Below, in pieces: positions 1 to 11,580 of a stretch of DNA of 27,532 nucleotides. The stretch's first letter is position 1, and each line of letters starts with the position of its first letter. Under the pieces are notes generated by a model. It saw only the letters and a program-made list of their open reading frames with translations, ran no database searches and was not told where the DNA came from. The stretch is from Pelargonium cotyledonis (Eukaryota > Streptophyta > Magnoliopsida > Geraniales > Geraniaceae), in assembly GCA_036897625.1 (NCBI GenBank), contig JAYMTA010000515.1, positions 1-27,532 on the forward strand, in the 5' to 3' direction. The position numbers were made by a program, and so were the translations under genes.

Positions 1-2495
1 TTGGTTGTTATTGGGGAGACTGGTTCTGGCAAGACAACCCAGGTGACACAATATTTGGCTGAAGCAGGTTACACTACAAATGGTAAGATTGGATGTACAC
101 AGCCTCGTAGAGTGGCAGCAATGTCTGTGGCGAAGAGGGTTGCTGAAGAGTTTGGCTGTCGTTTAGGTGAAGAAGTTGGATATGCAATAAGGTTTGAGGA
201 TTGTACTGGACCAGATACTGTAATTAAATACATGACAGATGGAATGCTTCTGAGGGAGGTGCTGATCGATGAGAATCTTTCTCAATACTCTGTGATCATG
301 CTTGATGAAGCTCATGAGAGGACAATTCACACTGATGTTCTTTTCGGATTATTAAAGCAGCTGGTTCAACGCAGACCTGACCTTCGTCTGATTGTTACAT
401 CAGCTACGTTGGATGCAGAAAAGTTTTCAGGTTATTTTTTTAATTGCAACATCTTCACCATTCCTGGAAGAACATTTCCTGTTGAGATTCTGTACACCAA
501 GCAGCCCGAAAGTGATTACCTAGATGCGTCTTTGATCACTGTCTTGCAAATTCACTTGACAGAACCTGAAGGTGACATACTTCTTTTCTTAACTGGTCAG
601 GAGGAGATTGATTTTGCATGTCAGTCGCTCTATGAGAGGATGAAAGGGCTGGGAAAAAATGTTCCAGAACTGATTATTTTACCAGTCTACAGTGCCCTTC
701 CTAGTGAAATGCAATCTAGGATTTTTGACCCTGCTCCACCTGGGAAAAGGAAAGTTGTTGTGGCAACCAATATTGCTGAAGCATCTTTAACGATTGATGG
801 GATTTTTTATGTGATTGATCCTGGGTTTGCGAAACAAAATGTTTATAATCCAAAACAAGGGCTTGATTCACTGGTGATAACTCCGATTTCACAAGCATCG
901 GCTAAGCAAAGAGCTGGACGTGCTGGGCGTACAGGACCTGGAAAATGTTATCGGCTGTATACTGAGAGTGCGTATCGCAATGAGATGTCCCCTACTTCAA
1001 TTCCTGAAATCCAGAGGATTAATCTTGGAACAACTACTCTTCAAATGAAAGCTATGGGAATAAATGATCTCCTATCCTTTGATTTTATGGATCCTCCCTC
1101 ACCACAAGCTCTCATTTCTGCAATGGAGCAATTATACAGTCTTGGGGCTCTTGATGAGGAAGGGCTTCTGACTAAGTTGGGTAGGAAAATGGCTGAATTC
1201 CCTCTGGATCCTCCGTTATCTAAGATGCTTCTAGCCAGTGTAGATCTTGGATGCAGTGATGAGATTTTAACTATAATTTCAATGATTCAAACTGGCAACA
1301 TATTCTATCGGCCTAGGGAGAAACAAGCCCAAGCAGATCAGAAGAGAGCCAAGTTTTTCCAGCCTGAGGGTGATCATTTGACTTTACTTGCTGTTTACGA
1401 GGCTTGGAAAGCTAAGAATTTTTCTGGGCCATGGTGTTTTGAGAACTTCGTTCAGTCTCGATCGTTGAGGAGGGCTCAAGATGTCAGAAAACAGCTACTC
1501 ACTATTATGGATAAGTATGATTTTCTATCCCCTTTTGCTTTATATTACTTGCGTTTCATTTTTGCTTCTCTGGGAGTTAGTTTGTTGCATCTGTTTAAGT
1601 AATAATCACAGTTTCGTTTTGTTTGTTATTGTTGTTTTGTTTCTCTATTTATTGTATGTTTCCTTTTATTCATTGATATCGCCCATTTTGATTACTTCAT
1701 TGCCAAGTAAATAGAAACTTCGCTATTGCTCAGCTTGTTATTGAGTTTATGTTTACTGTTGATAATCTCAGTACCCCTCATTTTTATAAATTGATCGTTG
1801 GGTGATACTATTTTCTTGGTTGTTTCTGCTTATTGAGTCAAACAGTTATGACTGATATAGATGCTTTTGAATAACTGTGGTATCTTGGAGGCTTTGTATA
1901 GGTACAAAGCTTCTAATATTGTATTAGGTGCTTGAATATGTTCGGGATCACCACCCTCTCTATGAGATAGGTCTTCATGCTCTATTTTCATGTCCTCAAA
2001 CCAACAAAACTATGTCTATAGTGTTTTAGGCGATTTCTTGTAGGAATGTTTTCTTGCACTTTTACTCTATTTCTAACCCATTTGCCATTCCCGCATTGCA
2101 GGTATAAATTGGATGTTGTGAGTGCAGGAAAGAACTTCTCAAAAATAAGGAAGGCAATTACAGCTGGATTCTTTTTCCATGCTGCTCGAAAAGATCCACA
2201 GGAGGGCTACAGAACCCTAGTCGAGAATCAGCCAGTTTATATCCACCCAAGCAGTGCTCTTTTTCAGAGACAACCAGATTGGGTCATCTATCATGAGCTG
2301 GTAATGACTACAAAAGAGTACATGCGCGAAGTCACAGTTGTAGATCCCAAGTGGCTTGTGGAACTGGCTCCTAGGTTCTTCAAAGTATCGGATCCCACCA
2401 AGATGAGCAAGCGAAAGCGACAAGAACGCATTGAACCACTTTATGACAGATATCACGAACCTAACTCATGGCGTTTGAGTAAACGCCGCGCATGA
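1..2495 (+). CDS. PRP22: PRP22/DHX8-type DEAH-box pre-mRNA splicing helicase, 5'-partial
   Basis: Exons 1-1514 and 2102-2495 join in phase (…GATAA | GTATAAA…, giving K-Y-K-L-D) around a GT-AG intron at 1515-2101. They give 635 residues ending at TGA 2493-2495. Visible helicase motifs, numbered from the window edge, are motif [11 protein letters not shown] (5-14), DEAH (102-105), SAT (134-136), motif [14 protein letters not shown] (255-267) and motif [10 protein letters not shown] (303-310). HA2/winged-helix and OB-fold regions follow. The exon 2 tail ([36 protein letters not shown]) is typical of Prp22/DHX8 rather than Prp2, Prp16 or Prp43. Family role: this ATPase releases mature mRNA from the spliceosome after exon ligation, in the nucleus. 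Plant homologues are about 1,170 residues, so roughly 530 N-terminal residues, including the S1 RNA-binding domain, should lie upstream of the window. The first codon, TTG, is internal leucine and not a start. Confidence 0.95.
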
Positions 2496-3050
2496 TCCGT
2501 ACTTTATTTGCTCACCATCTTATACGGTCATTTTGTAGCTGGATTTAATGTTTGCTTGGCATGCTGTTGTAATTGTAAATGCCCGTTCTGTACATTTTGA
2601 GATGTTTTGTTTTTCAATAGAATGATGGAAACATTTTTGAGTAGTAAGATGGTGGTGAACTGGTGATGTTAGGTGATATTTTTGCAAGGTCCCCTTCGCA
2701 GAGAAGAGTGTGTTCTCAGTTTATTTGGAACTGTTTCATTTGATTTGGTTCTTCTTATTTGCTTATTATGTGTTATTTTAGATTCTGCATAGCTTTTTAC
2801 TTTGTTGCTGTGGATATGTATGCTTCACATTTTGATGCAAGAGTCTTCACATTCTGTCTTGCACTTTATTTGAGGGTCATTGTTTGGTATTTAACACATA
2901 GAAGTTGGAAAATATGGTTTGATCTGTGTAAGTCTATGGTACATGGTTTTGTGTTTTTCATCATGAAACTATAGCTAATGGAATGTCTGCAGGAAGCTGA
3001 GGTATTGAGTTGAGTAGCCAAAGTCAAGAAGCTGAGGTACTTCATTGCAG
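2496..3050. other. 3' flank of the helicase gene, no gene seen
   Basis: This T-rich stretch probably includes the helicase 3' UTR. A 71-codon open frame at 2759-2974 has a composition typical of non-coding T-rich plant DNA and was not accepted. A 12-base direct repeat GAAGCTGAGGTA occurs at 2993-3004 and 3028-3039, just before the SGR2-like exon relic. Confidence 0.5.
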
Positions 3051-3211
3051 GCAGATTTAACGAAGAGACACAGTTACCGATCGAGTTTACTGGAATGGAG
3101 ATGATAGGCGTGTTTTAAAAGGTCATTACTTTGCTCGTAAAGGGGGGCTCGATTTGGCTTCCTATTCGTGAAGATGTTGCTGAACAACTAGAGACTGCAC
3201 ATCGTATCCAG
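3051..3211 (+). pseudogene. Single-exon relic of an SGR2-like DDHD-domain phospholipase gene
   Basis: Read in shifting frames, the segment gives ADLTKRHS, then YWNGDDRRVLKGHYFARKGG LD, then WLPIREDVAEQLETAHRIQ. This order matches one region of plant SHOOT GRAVITROPISM 2 (a DDHD/phosphatidic-acid-preferring phospholipase A1-like protein), which I recall as VDLVKRH, YWNG, HWFARKGGLD and WLP with EDVAEQLE. At least two frameshifts are visible. About four extra bases lie between CAC (3068-3070) and TACTGG, and one extra T sits in GATTTGG (near 3154-3160). The segment is bounded by TTCATTGCAG on the left and CAG|GTTAGT on the right, so the copy kept both splice sites. That argues for duplication of genomic DNA rather than retrocopying of mRNA. 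I could not recognise neighbouring SGR2 exons on either side. It is not expected to make protein. Confidence 0.8.
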
Positions 3212-5080
3212 GTTAGTCTGTACCTCAGTGTTTTTCTTCTTGCTTGCATAATGCCTTTATTTCTCCCTTATGAACTGCCCTAGTTAGTATCTTTGTGCTT
3301 GCTATTTTAAGAGCATTTGATACAGATGATAAATGATAACATCAACAGCAGTACCTTCCCAGAGGGAATGAAGATTAAAAGGAAATAGGTAGAGGCGGAT
3401 TTGGTAGAGTGAATATTATGAGAGTGACCTCAGCTCGTTATATATTTTTTGAAGGTGGATATGGGCGGATTTGGTAAAGACATTGCATTTTATGCCTAAA
3501 ACCTGAAACCCGACCAACCCTAAAACCTTATTGTGTCGGGTCGGGTTCAAGTTGATGACTGAGTATTAAAAAAACTCACTGTAGACCACCAACTTAGGTA
3601 ATTAGCTTCAGCAATCTCAAGATTCATAACCATGGTTAGTTGTTTGGTGCATTGCCCTCTTCACTCTGTTTTATTTTTGTTTTTTGTGGATATGTGGTTC
3701 ATATATTCTATATTTCTTTTTTCCATATGACCAAGGTTATGAATGGATTAATATATAACAAAATCTTATTTTATATATTTCAGTACGTTGAAGTTTAACC
3801 ACTCAATTTTGGTAACGAGTTACGTATAAAAAGTTGGATTTCCACTTTTAAGATGTCAATCTTATCAGTAAAATGTATCTTACAAATGATGTTTATCGTG
3901 CATATTGAGTTTTATTGACAGAAAAGTCAGTTTTGTAAATATGCATGATAGAACCTGTTTGTAGTTGAATTTTCAATGATAACAAGAATACAAGTTCAAA
4001 ATAATATACGAGTTGGCACATGAATTATTGTATCGGCCCGCGTATAATGAAAACATATATATTTATGAACAAATTGAAGAAGTCTTTTTTGAATTTGTTC
4101 ATCAAAGTGTATTTTGTAACCATGAGTGATGACGAATAGCTTATAAAACTAAAGTAATTGAGACTTCACACATGAATAAAGCATAGTCAACACACGTATG
4201 CTAACATAATGTCAAACAAGGAGGTGACGTGTGAGCATCATCCACATTCATTGAGTCCACGCCATGCAAGCGTATTGGTAAGAACCAACCACACAATTAA
4301 TTAAGAGAAGTCCGAGGTTTATGTCCGTATACATTGTATCTCATTTCTAATTAAATCTACATTGCACCACTTTTGTCTCAATTTGGACGGTGTAAAATTG
4401 ACTATATATTACATGACATAAGAAGTATATTAATCAATAACAAGCTAGCTGAGTATATATGTTTCGAGGTTTTGTTGAGTTAATTTGATTTATCCACATC
4501 ACTTCACGTGTGGTCACGTTCTTCACTTGCACGTAGAGTGCTCATACATATCATATGCATGCATGCATCTATCATCACACTTAAAATATTTTGCTAATTT
4601 TGTCGTCTTTAGAGATTGTCTTTTTCATTAATAGATTTTTGCGATTAGCAATATGCGTCCGATCAACATTTTTAAGATATATTATATTTGTATTGATTCC
4701 CATTCCAGTAAACGACAAAACTTTTTCCAGCAAAGATGACACACCACATTTACACTACACTAATTCTCATTTGAATCGGATAGGATCACAAAAACGATAA
4801 GGTTTTATCTGTCAAACGCATCTGTTTTATCTGAGATTCAAAGTTGAGAAATCATATTAAGCTAAAACAATCTGACCAAACACTTACATCATGAAGCCAT
4901 GCATATGATGCTAAAACTTGATTAGAACAAAAGTTAATACACATACATATACACATAGGAGAATGTTACAAGTACATAGTAGCTACAAATTAAGAGCTTC
5001 TCATTATTTTCATTTGACCCAACAAAACAAAACAAAACAAAACAAGCCTTAGTGCCCATGTTGACATGCATGATCATCGA
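3212..5080. other. Intergenic region between convergent genes
   Basis: No gene is seen. Contents noted: AT-rich DNA; a short patch of AACCCGACC/GGGTCGGGTT words at 3508-3549; an RY-type CATGCATGCATC run near 4556-4568; and an (AACAA)n pentanucleotide run at about 5021-5045 just past the DUF1442 stop. The 69-codon frame at 4591-4800 resembles no family I know and is probably chance. The first part could hold remnants of intron flanking the SGR2-like exon. Confidence 0.5.
5021..5045. repeat. (AACAA)n pentanucleotide microsatellite
   Basis: About five copies of AACAA/AAAAC lie 36 bases downstream of the DUF1442 stop codon, so on the minus strand they form a GTTTT-rich run in the probable 3' UTR. 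Confidence 0.8.
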
Positions 5081-6550
5081 TCAATCTTCAAACGTTACAT
5101 GAAACCTTTTGAATCTCCTGCTCCTCCTACTCAGTCCCCTACCACCACCGCCGCCGCCGCCCGATCCAATTCTCGTCAACTCCATTCCTTCTCCAATGGG
5201 TAGTGTCACACACTCGACTCCTATTTTCTTCTTCACAATCTCAGCAACCGAAGCTCCCTGTGACCTCCTATGGTGAACCACAATACAACCTCTCGGGTTC
5301 ACATTCATGATCTTGAACAGCCTCGCGTGATCTTTAAACTCGCAATCGATTACCACAAAATCTACGTTCTTGTACTGCATGATGGCTTCACAAGGATCTG
5401 AGGGTCCATGCACGAACTCAACTACGTGTTCGAGATCAGAACCTAGGAGCTGACGAGCTCTGGTGGTTTCTTTGACAACGTTGTTGTTGTTGTCTTGGTG
5501 ACTAGGATTAACGTCGACACATATGAAACGTCCTCCGGTGTATTTTGCGGCCACGGCTAGGGCTACTGTCATCGGCGTGACACCGGCGGTGGTGATTTCG
5601 ACTATCAATCTTGCTTGCTTTCCGGCGGCGAGTGCTGATATGAACTCCATGCACTTTGGTTCGACGAGTCTTGTAGTAGCTGAAGTGCCTTGGGTGCTAT
5701 CTACATCTTTAGTATGGAGCTTACACTGAAATGTTTAATGAACAATCGTAATTAGTAACAATCATAATTCGTCGATTTTGAAAAAGAAATTGAAATGAAT
5801 AAAATAAATCAAGAGATCAAACAATAGATACGTGTCATTTAAATTATGTGAAAGAAATTTGGTGCAAGTACTAAACTATTATGCATAGTAAATTTTTTAT
5901 TGTAATTCAAGAGTTACTATATTTGTTGTAACAAATTTAAGGGATACTATAATTAACTTATTATATAGATATTATTAGTAATACACTCAATTAACTACTT
6001 AATTAGTAACAAAATCAAAATGATAGAAACCACAAGTCAAGATTAAAAATAATTAACTACAACAATATTTAGGGTTTGTTTCTTGTACTATAATTTGGTC
6101 AACTTCAAACATGTATAAAATATAAAGATGATTTCATAATAATAATAAAAAAAACTCCAATCGGATAACTAACAAAGAACTATATATAATATTAAAAAAA
6201 AAAAACAAAGAACTACATATAGCCTTAAATTTACTCTGTATGCAAATCATCATAAAGTCAATTATCAAATTCTTGGAACTTTTTATTGAAAAGTTTCTCC
6301 AAGAAATTACTTCCAATAAGATAACTTCCAATATTAACATACCATACATATATATGTTTCATTAAAAATAAACCTATACTAATATTATGTAAAATTATAT
6401 ATAATATTAGATCTTTCCAATGAAATCTTTCTCAACTTGTTCCTACATAAAAAAATATTCCTTTATTACAAGGAACATAAACAAAAAACATGTATATTTC
6501 AAAATCTTGATCAAACATGTGAAGAATTGAATATATATGTATATATACAT

Positions 6551-6585
<35 letters not shown>

Positions 6586-6644
6586 ATTACCAGATGAAGA
6601 GTGTGAAGGTAAGCTTTCATGGCATGTTGAGGAGACCACTCCAT
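5081..6644 (-). CDS. DUF1442 family protein (plant Rossmann/methyltransferase-like)
   Basis: Two exons on the minus strand, 6644-6591 (MEWSPQHAMKAYLHTLHL) and 5725-5081, join in phase 0 across an 865-base GT-AG intron and give 232 residues. The N-terminal W-S-P-x-x-A-x-K-A-Y and the later AKLIVE-like segment (here ARLIVEITTAG, residues 56-66) are typical of plant DUF1442. Those proteins are thought to have an S-adenosylmethionine-methyltransferase-like fold, but no reaction is established. The central part (RFICVDVNP, VDFVVIDCEFKDHARLF, GCIVVHH) reads as alternating beta strands and helices. A seven-glycine run (about 207-213), encoded by a CCG-rich stretch at 5146-5162, precedes a basic RRSRRFKR tail. 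The start at 6644 was chosen because family members begin just before the WSP motif. An in-frame ATG at 6671 would add nine residues. A long CT microsatellite begins ten bases into the intron. Confidence 0.88.
6553..6580. repeat. (GA)n dinucleotide microsatellite at an intron 5' end
   Basis: About 14 GA units. On the minus strand this is a CT run starting 10 bases after the DUF1442 intron donor (GTAATT at 6590-6585). Confidence 0.95.
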
Positions 6645-8989
6645 GACATAAAACCTATGAAACTCTATCACTTAGCAAAAACAGATAGCTAGCTCAACCC
6701 AAAGTTGATAATATTGGTTTAGGAGTTTGGAAATATTAAGGTAAAGGAGGAGTTTATGGAGCCAATAGACAACAAATACTTGTACGAACACAAACTATAT
6801 CTTTGAAATTGTAATTTGACAAGATAGTTTCCTTGTATATATAAAGAAAAAAAAATGTAATCAAATATAATATATAATAAAAATTGAATAGCCAATAATG
6901 GTAAGCAAAAGGTGACACATACCCCATAAAAGTAGGCCAAGTGCCCTAATGGGAAAGGGTTCGGATTTGCATGTTGGTGAAGTCGTGGCACTGTGTGAGC
7001 AATTCCATGTGACTCATTTATGTGTCTTTTACCAGCAAACAATTCAAGATGAATATAATCACTTTTTTTAAAAAATTAAATTTTATTGTTGTTGTTAATT
7101 GATATATAAAATTGTAGAATAATATTAATATAGGAAAAGCTGAAGGTAGGTTGATGAGTAAGAGACAGTTGTTAGTGTATAAGACAGAGTTGGTCTAATT
7201 ACATGTTTACATGTAAGACCATCTACTCTCTAATGATACACCTACCTATGCAGGTCACTACCATCCCACTCCTCAACCACATGTATGCCATTTTTTTCTT
7301 CATTTGATACCATTTTAATTAATTGATTTATAAAAGAAAATAATGGTATATATATATATATATAAATGTCAATAAATTAAATTAATGTTGTGTTTTCTTA
7401 TGTCTCGCATATCCCATTCCACAACAGAATTGTAGAAAGAGAAAATCTCTATGTAAAATATTGATATCTTTATAATTAAAGAAAAGTATTTATATGTACA
7501 AATTAAACTCGTCACATGTGTTATGTGGATAGTTATCAGTGAAATGGGATTCACTTTGGGGCCCATTTGGATTTTAGAGTTCTAATATCTCAAGCAACGC
7601 CATCTGCAGGTTCAGGTGAGCTTTGCCCTTCGAGCATTTTGGGTTACGAAGTGAAGCATTTAGAAGCCTCTACCACTCCAAGCAGCAGGGAAATATCTCT
7701 AAGATGCACGACTCGGAAAGACAAAAACTTTGAAGATGATTCAATAAGTGGGAGAGTGTTGGAGGTGACTCGATGAGGCGGAAAGCCTTGTTGCTACAAT
7801 CTCAACCGGCGTTTCATCAAGGCGATCTTGACGGCGAGCCCCGAGTCGCCGGAATTGTCTAGTGTTCTTGATAATCACTCTCTTCGAATATGAGTCCATA
7901 TTAGGGTTTGCGAGACCAGGAAGTGATATATGGTCTCGCGTTGAGGGTCCGAGTAATTTAAACGAGGTCGTATATATACTTCAGAGAAGATTTTTACGGT
8001 TGTCGAAGAGATAGCTTGGACATGGTGTTGATTGATGTTAAACTTCAACCCCCGAGGGCGTTTGAATTTGCAACATTGCCACTTGTTTATGGAGACAAAA
8101 ACCTAGTATGCGAAATGGCAGGCAACTCATACGATTGTTTTAACTATAAAGGATTGGAATCTCATTGAGAGTTTGACACGTGTGGTTCACATGAAAGAAA
8201 ACTCTGTTTAGTTGTTCACTGTGTTTTTATCAAAAATGAGTTAGTATTATAAAATTTTCAAAATAGATATCCACAATTAAAATTGGAATCGATATTTTCC
8301 ATTAGGAGAAAATCAATGCTTGTTTCTTGGTAACCATTCTAGTTTCATCTACAAGACAAAAAAGATCTAGAAGAATGCGACATGCAAATTCCCCAGTTCG
8401 TGTGAATCATCACAGTTGTATGTTCTTAATTTCATACGCGAATTATGAAGTCGACCATGCAACAATTAAGGATGAGTTTTGAGATGCGACGAAGATGACT
8501 TGACAACAATAAACAAACTAGAGATTATGTGGGTTAATTATGCACTTTTCCTGAAATTTTCATTATAGTGGTTGTTCAAGCTTAGTTTTATAAAAATTTG
8601 GAAAACGTGCGGTTATTGTTGAAGTAACATTTGAATTGTTAATGTGATTAACATCATTGTCAGGAATGATTTTCTAGCTTATGTGTCTGGGTATATATGA
8701 CATCAAATTAGTATTTTTTTTAACACATGATCGAGAGAATATATTAGAGTATGTTTTTGTTATAGAATATTTCTACAGTTTTACATAAAAATTCAAAATT
8801 TCAATAACAACAAAGAGGATTTTATGTCCACGGAAATTAACAAAGACCAGACACAAAGCTACCACCATGTTTTGCAAGCTCTACTGTTTCAGGCTAAAAG
8901 AACTCAGCAAGCCTACTTTACCCAAAATACAAATGAAAAAATTAATACTAACGTGCCAGCAGTTTGACAAATCTAAGTACTATCAGGTG
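6645..8989. other. Upstream region of the DUF1442 gene and 3' side of the next gene
   Basis: No gene is recognised. On the minus strand a TATATA word at about 6836-6843 could serve the DUF1442 promoter (weak). A TA dinucleotide run lies at 7348-7365. The interval 7567-7920 is less AT-rich than its surroundings and has two open stretches on the plus strand. One is 7567-7776, 69 codons. The other follows in the same frame to about 7890 and contains ASPESPELSSVLDN. They resemble decayed coding sequence but match no family I can name. The remainder, 7921-8989, is plain AT-rich sequence, including the probable 3' UTR of the next minus-strand gene. Confidence 0.45.
7348..7365. repeat. (TA)n microsatellite
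   Basis: Uninterrupted TA dinucleotides in intergenic AT-rich DNA. Confidence 0.8.
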
Positions 8990-11580
8990 TTATGGTTCAC
9001 GGCTATCCAGTGCAGAGGCTTGAAGGGAACTCGTCGGTTGTGATAAGGAATTTCCTTTGATGGTGAACAACTTTAATTCGGGTTTTTGTACAGAAGAGAC
9101 GAGTTTGTGAAGCTGATCTTGCAGTACCTGAGGTGAGAGGAGATCTGGCCTTTCAAGAACTTTGGCTGTGGAGTGCACTACAGCATGTATCTGCAAGTGA
9201 AGGGTGACATGGCAAATGTATCAACATTCTATATATATATGTAACAAAGAATCATATAATGTTGGCTGTTTCTGCAAAAATAAGTAAATAACAACACAGT
9301 TAGCAATTCTATGCAAGTCTACCCTAGAAACCTTACTAGCACATCATCCATCAAAAGCAACTTATCAAAAGAACACAAGATGGCTACATCTGAGGGCGGC
9401 CCAGTGCACGAGCCTCCCGCCATTGTGGGGTTTGGGGAGGGGCATTTCTATTTGCAAATGCGGCATATCACAGTTCCTTATTTTTCTAGGAAAACATAAG
9501 GAATGATAGTAAGAAGAAAGCGGTTTTGGTTGGCGCGATGTGATTGAAAGACACAACGGATACATAACCAAGCAGAATTTACTTCTGCCTATTGTCGGAC
9601 CTACATTTTGACTGATTTATGCTTCTCTCAATAAAACTATTGGTATATAGAAAAGAAAGTGAACGATTGACACTGTTTGGTATAAATTCTAATGGTCTCT
9701 TCGCTACCAATAGACTAGCATAACGACAACAGTGGAACAACAAGTGAAAATTGTGCAGTTTAGCTCATCAGACTTCTCCAAAGGAGTTCCAAAAGGGTGC
9801 TTAAAACTAACCTACCACTAAAACGTTAACAACAAGGTAGTAAATCTATGAAGAAAAGATATTAGCGGGGACACCATATAATAATATAGGATTTTGAGTA
9901 CCTTTTGCCAGGGAATTTAAAGAAAGAGTTATAGTAATACCATAGTATGTAGCATATTAAATAGGATACCCGGTTATTAGGACAATGGGATATACCTGTT
10001 TTAGTTGTAAGCTTCTTTGAATACAAACAATAAAAATGTAATTTATTTATTAACAACATATAGATAAGCTTGGTAAAGGTAAAATCGATTTATTAGGGAG
10101 AGAGTTGTTCCCTAAAATCTTTCCTAGTTAATACTAGGTTGTATGCCTCTCATAGGAAAAAATCTTTTATATCCTTTATTATAGAAACCTGGTGAGTAAT
10201 CTCTCCTAAAACCGGGCCTTTTAATATAACGAACTTAGAACTTTCTTTTCTGATAAGGCATTGTTACTTTCAATGAAATATAGAGCATTTATTACCACCC
10301 GCACTAGAATCCTGAGTAAGGTTGTCTAAAATAAAAAATGATAAAGCAAAATTGCTTGCTATTTGAAAGTATTTGTGTGAAGAACATTCAAAGTAGTTCA
10401 ATCAGTGGTTGCCTAGGCTTAGGCTTCCAGGGAAGAGATTTAGGGCTTTCATTTTTTTCCCTACGACTGCCGAATTGCCAGTACTACATTATGAACCCCT
10501 AACACAAAGCTATATTTAAAATGTGTTGAGTGAATGCACATTGAACAAACCTAAAAGTACCCTAGCATCTGTACTTAAAACACCTGATCTTAATAAGCTG
10601 AAAAAAAAAGAAGCTGAAATTCAGGAACGGGATTACATTGCCGAGTATCACAGTTTGTTCTATTACGCCTACCTGTGCATCACATCCTAAATATAAAAGC
10701 CATACTAAAGGAGTGTTGAATGTACAGGCAGTGAAGCTATTTACTTACTTCACGTTACTCAAGTCTAAGATGAGTTAACTCTACCACACTTCAGATGTGC
10801 TCCAATTTCCACTAAATAGACAGCATTTGCATTATATATATTCAGTAAAAGACGTCAAAGTAGCTCACGATCCAATCACCATTCAACTGCAAATATGGAA
10901 ATGTACAGCATACCGATTGTGTTGTCGATCTTAGCAGCGTCTTTGCTAGAGGCAATATGCAAAACCTGTTGAGTAAGAAAAAATGTAATACGTTACATAT
11001 TCATAAATTTCATTCATATTCTCCAATTAGTTGCTAAGGAAGAACTGAAATTCAAGTTGAAAAAAAAAAAAACTTCTTTGACTGAATCATGTAGATATAA
11101 ATTAAGCTCAACTGAATTAGGATATCACACGAGAAAGAGGGAAAACAACAAAATTATTTCACAATAACACTCTATTCCCCGTAATTTTCCTGCGTTTTCT
11201 CAGCAACCAAACACATGGAGAGGGAAAGAAAAGGGTTAAGAAATTTACATTCCTCGGCCACCAGATAGAGCCACCTCTGGTGGTTCTGTCCATTCGTCAT
11301 ACCTAAAAAAGCAAAACCAATCAAATTGTCCATGAAAATTCTCTACTTTTGTATTGAATTGTAGAGAGAGAGAGAGAGAGAGAGAGATTTTACACCCAGC
11401 CGTAGCGTCGGTCAAATACGAAGCGTTTAGAAGAAGTTGTGGATATGGCGATTTTGGTCTCCATCGAAGCACTGCTCCACGGATTCCGTGACCGTGCGGG
11501 TGTTTCATGACTAGAGGTGGACCGGGTTTTTTACTGAACCATATTTCTAACTCGGACCGGACCGAATCCATTTTATCCAT
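8990..11580 (-). CDS. Small conserved-looking protein of unknown function, four exons
   Basis: Proposed exons on the minus strand are 11580-11396, 11302-11249, 10965-10914 and 9190-8990. All junctions are GT-AG (donors GTGTAA, GTAAAT, GTATGC) and phase-compatible, giving 163 residues. I do not recognise the family. The N-terminal part (LEIWFSKKPGPPLVMKHPHG, GAVLRWRPKSPYPQLLLNAS) is rich in proline and aromatic residues. Then come YDEWTEPPEVALSGGRG and a C-terminal helix-prone segment (VVHSTAKVLERPDLLSPQ, LQDQLHKLVSSVQKPELKL). No signal peptide or membrane segment stands out. Exon 3 is uncertain. The frame that fits both junctions reads FCILPLAKTLL, but the neighbouring frame reads VLHIASSKDAAKIDNTI, which looks more protein-like, so a junction may be misplaced. 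A second ATG (11571) lies three codons in. The start codon sits in the loop of a 10-base inverted repeat. Intron 3 (9191-10913) carries a SINE fragment. Confidence 0.6.
9394..9466 (-). mobile_element. Truncated tRNA-derived SINE (Au-like) in intron 3
   Basis: The plus strand reads GGGCGGCCCAGTGCACGAG, then CCTCCCGCCATTGTGGGG and TTTGGGGAGGGGC. This is the reverse complement of the conserved 3' domain of Au-type plant SINEs, which I recall as GCCCTTCCCCGGACCCC, then GCGGGAGCTTxGTGCACCGGGCTGCCC. A weaker match to the next SINE segment (TCTATTGTACGCAGCC-like) extends to about 9466. The tRNA-like head with A and B boxes and the 3' oligo-T tail are not seen, so this is a dead fragment in the same orientation as the host gene. 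Confidence 0.65.
11363..11387. repeat. (GA)n dinucleotide microsatellite at an intron 5' end
   Basis: About 12 units. On the minus strand the CT run begins 8 bases into intron 1 of the unknown four-exon gene (donor GTGTAA at 11395-11390). Confidence 0.95.

Noticed and set aside
716..898. 60-codon minus-strand frame inside the helicase
   Set aside because: It lies wholly antisense to conserved helicase motifs V-VI and resembles no family.
3508..3549. Telomere-like ACCCTAAAACC word
   Set aside because: Only a single copy, not a tandem telomeric repeat. It reads as part of the AACCCGACC/GGGTCGGGTT low-complexity patch.
4501..4570. ACGTG words and an RY motif as a promoter
   Set aside because: The region lies between two convergent gene ends, so no nearby gene would be driven by it.
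10081..10230. Possible MITE or TRIM with GGGAGAGAG…CTCTCC ends in intron 3 of the unknown gene
   Set aside because: The ends are not a true inverted repeat over more than a few bases, and no target duplication was seen.
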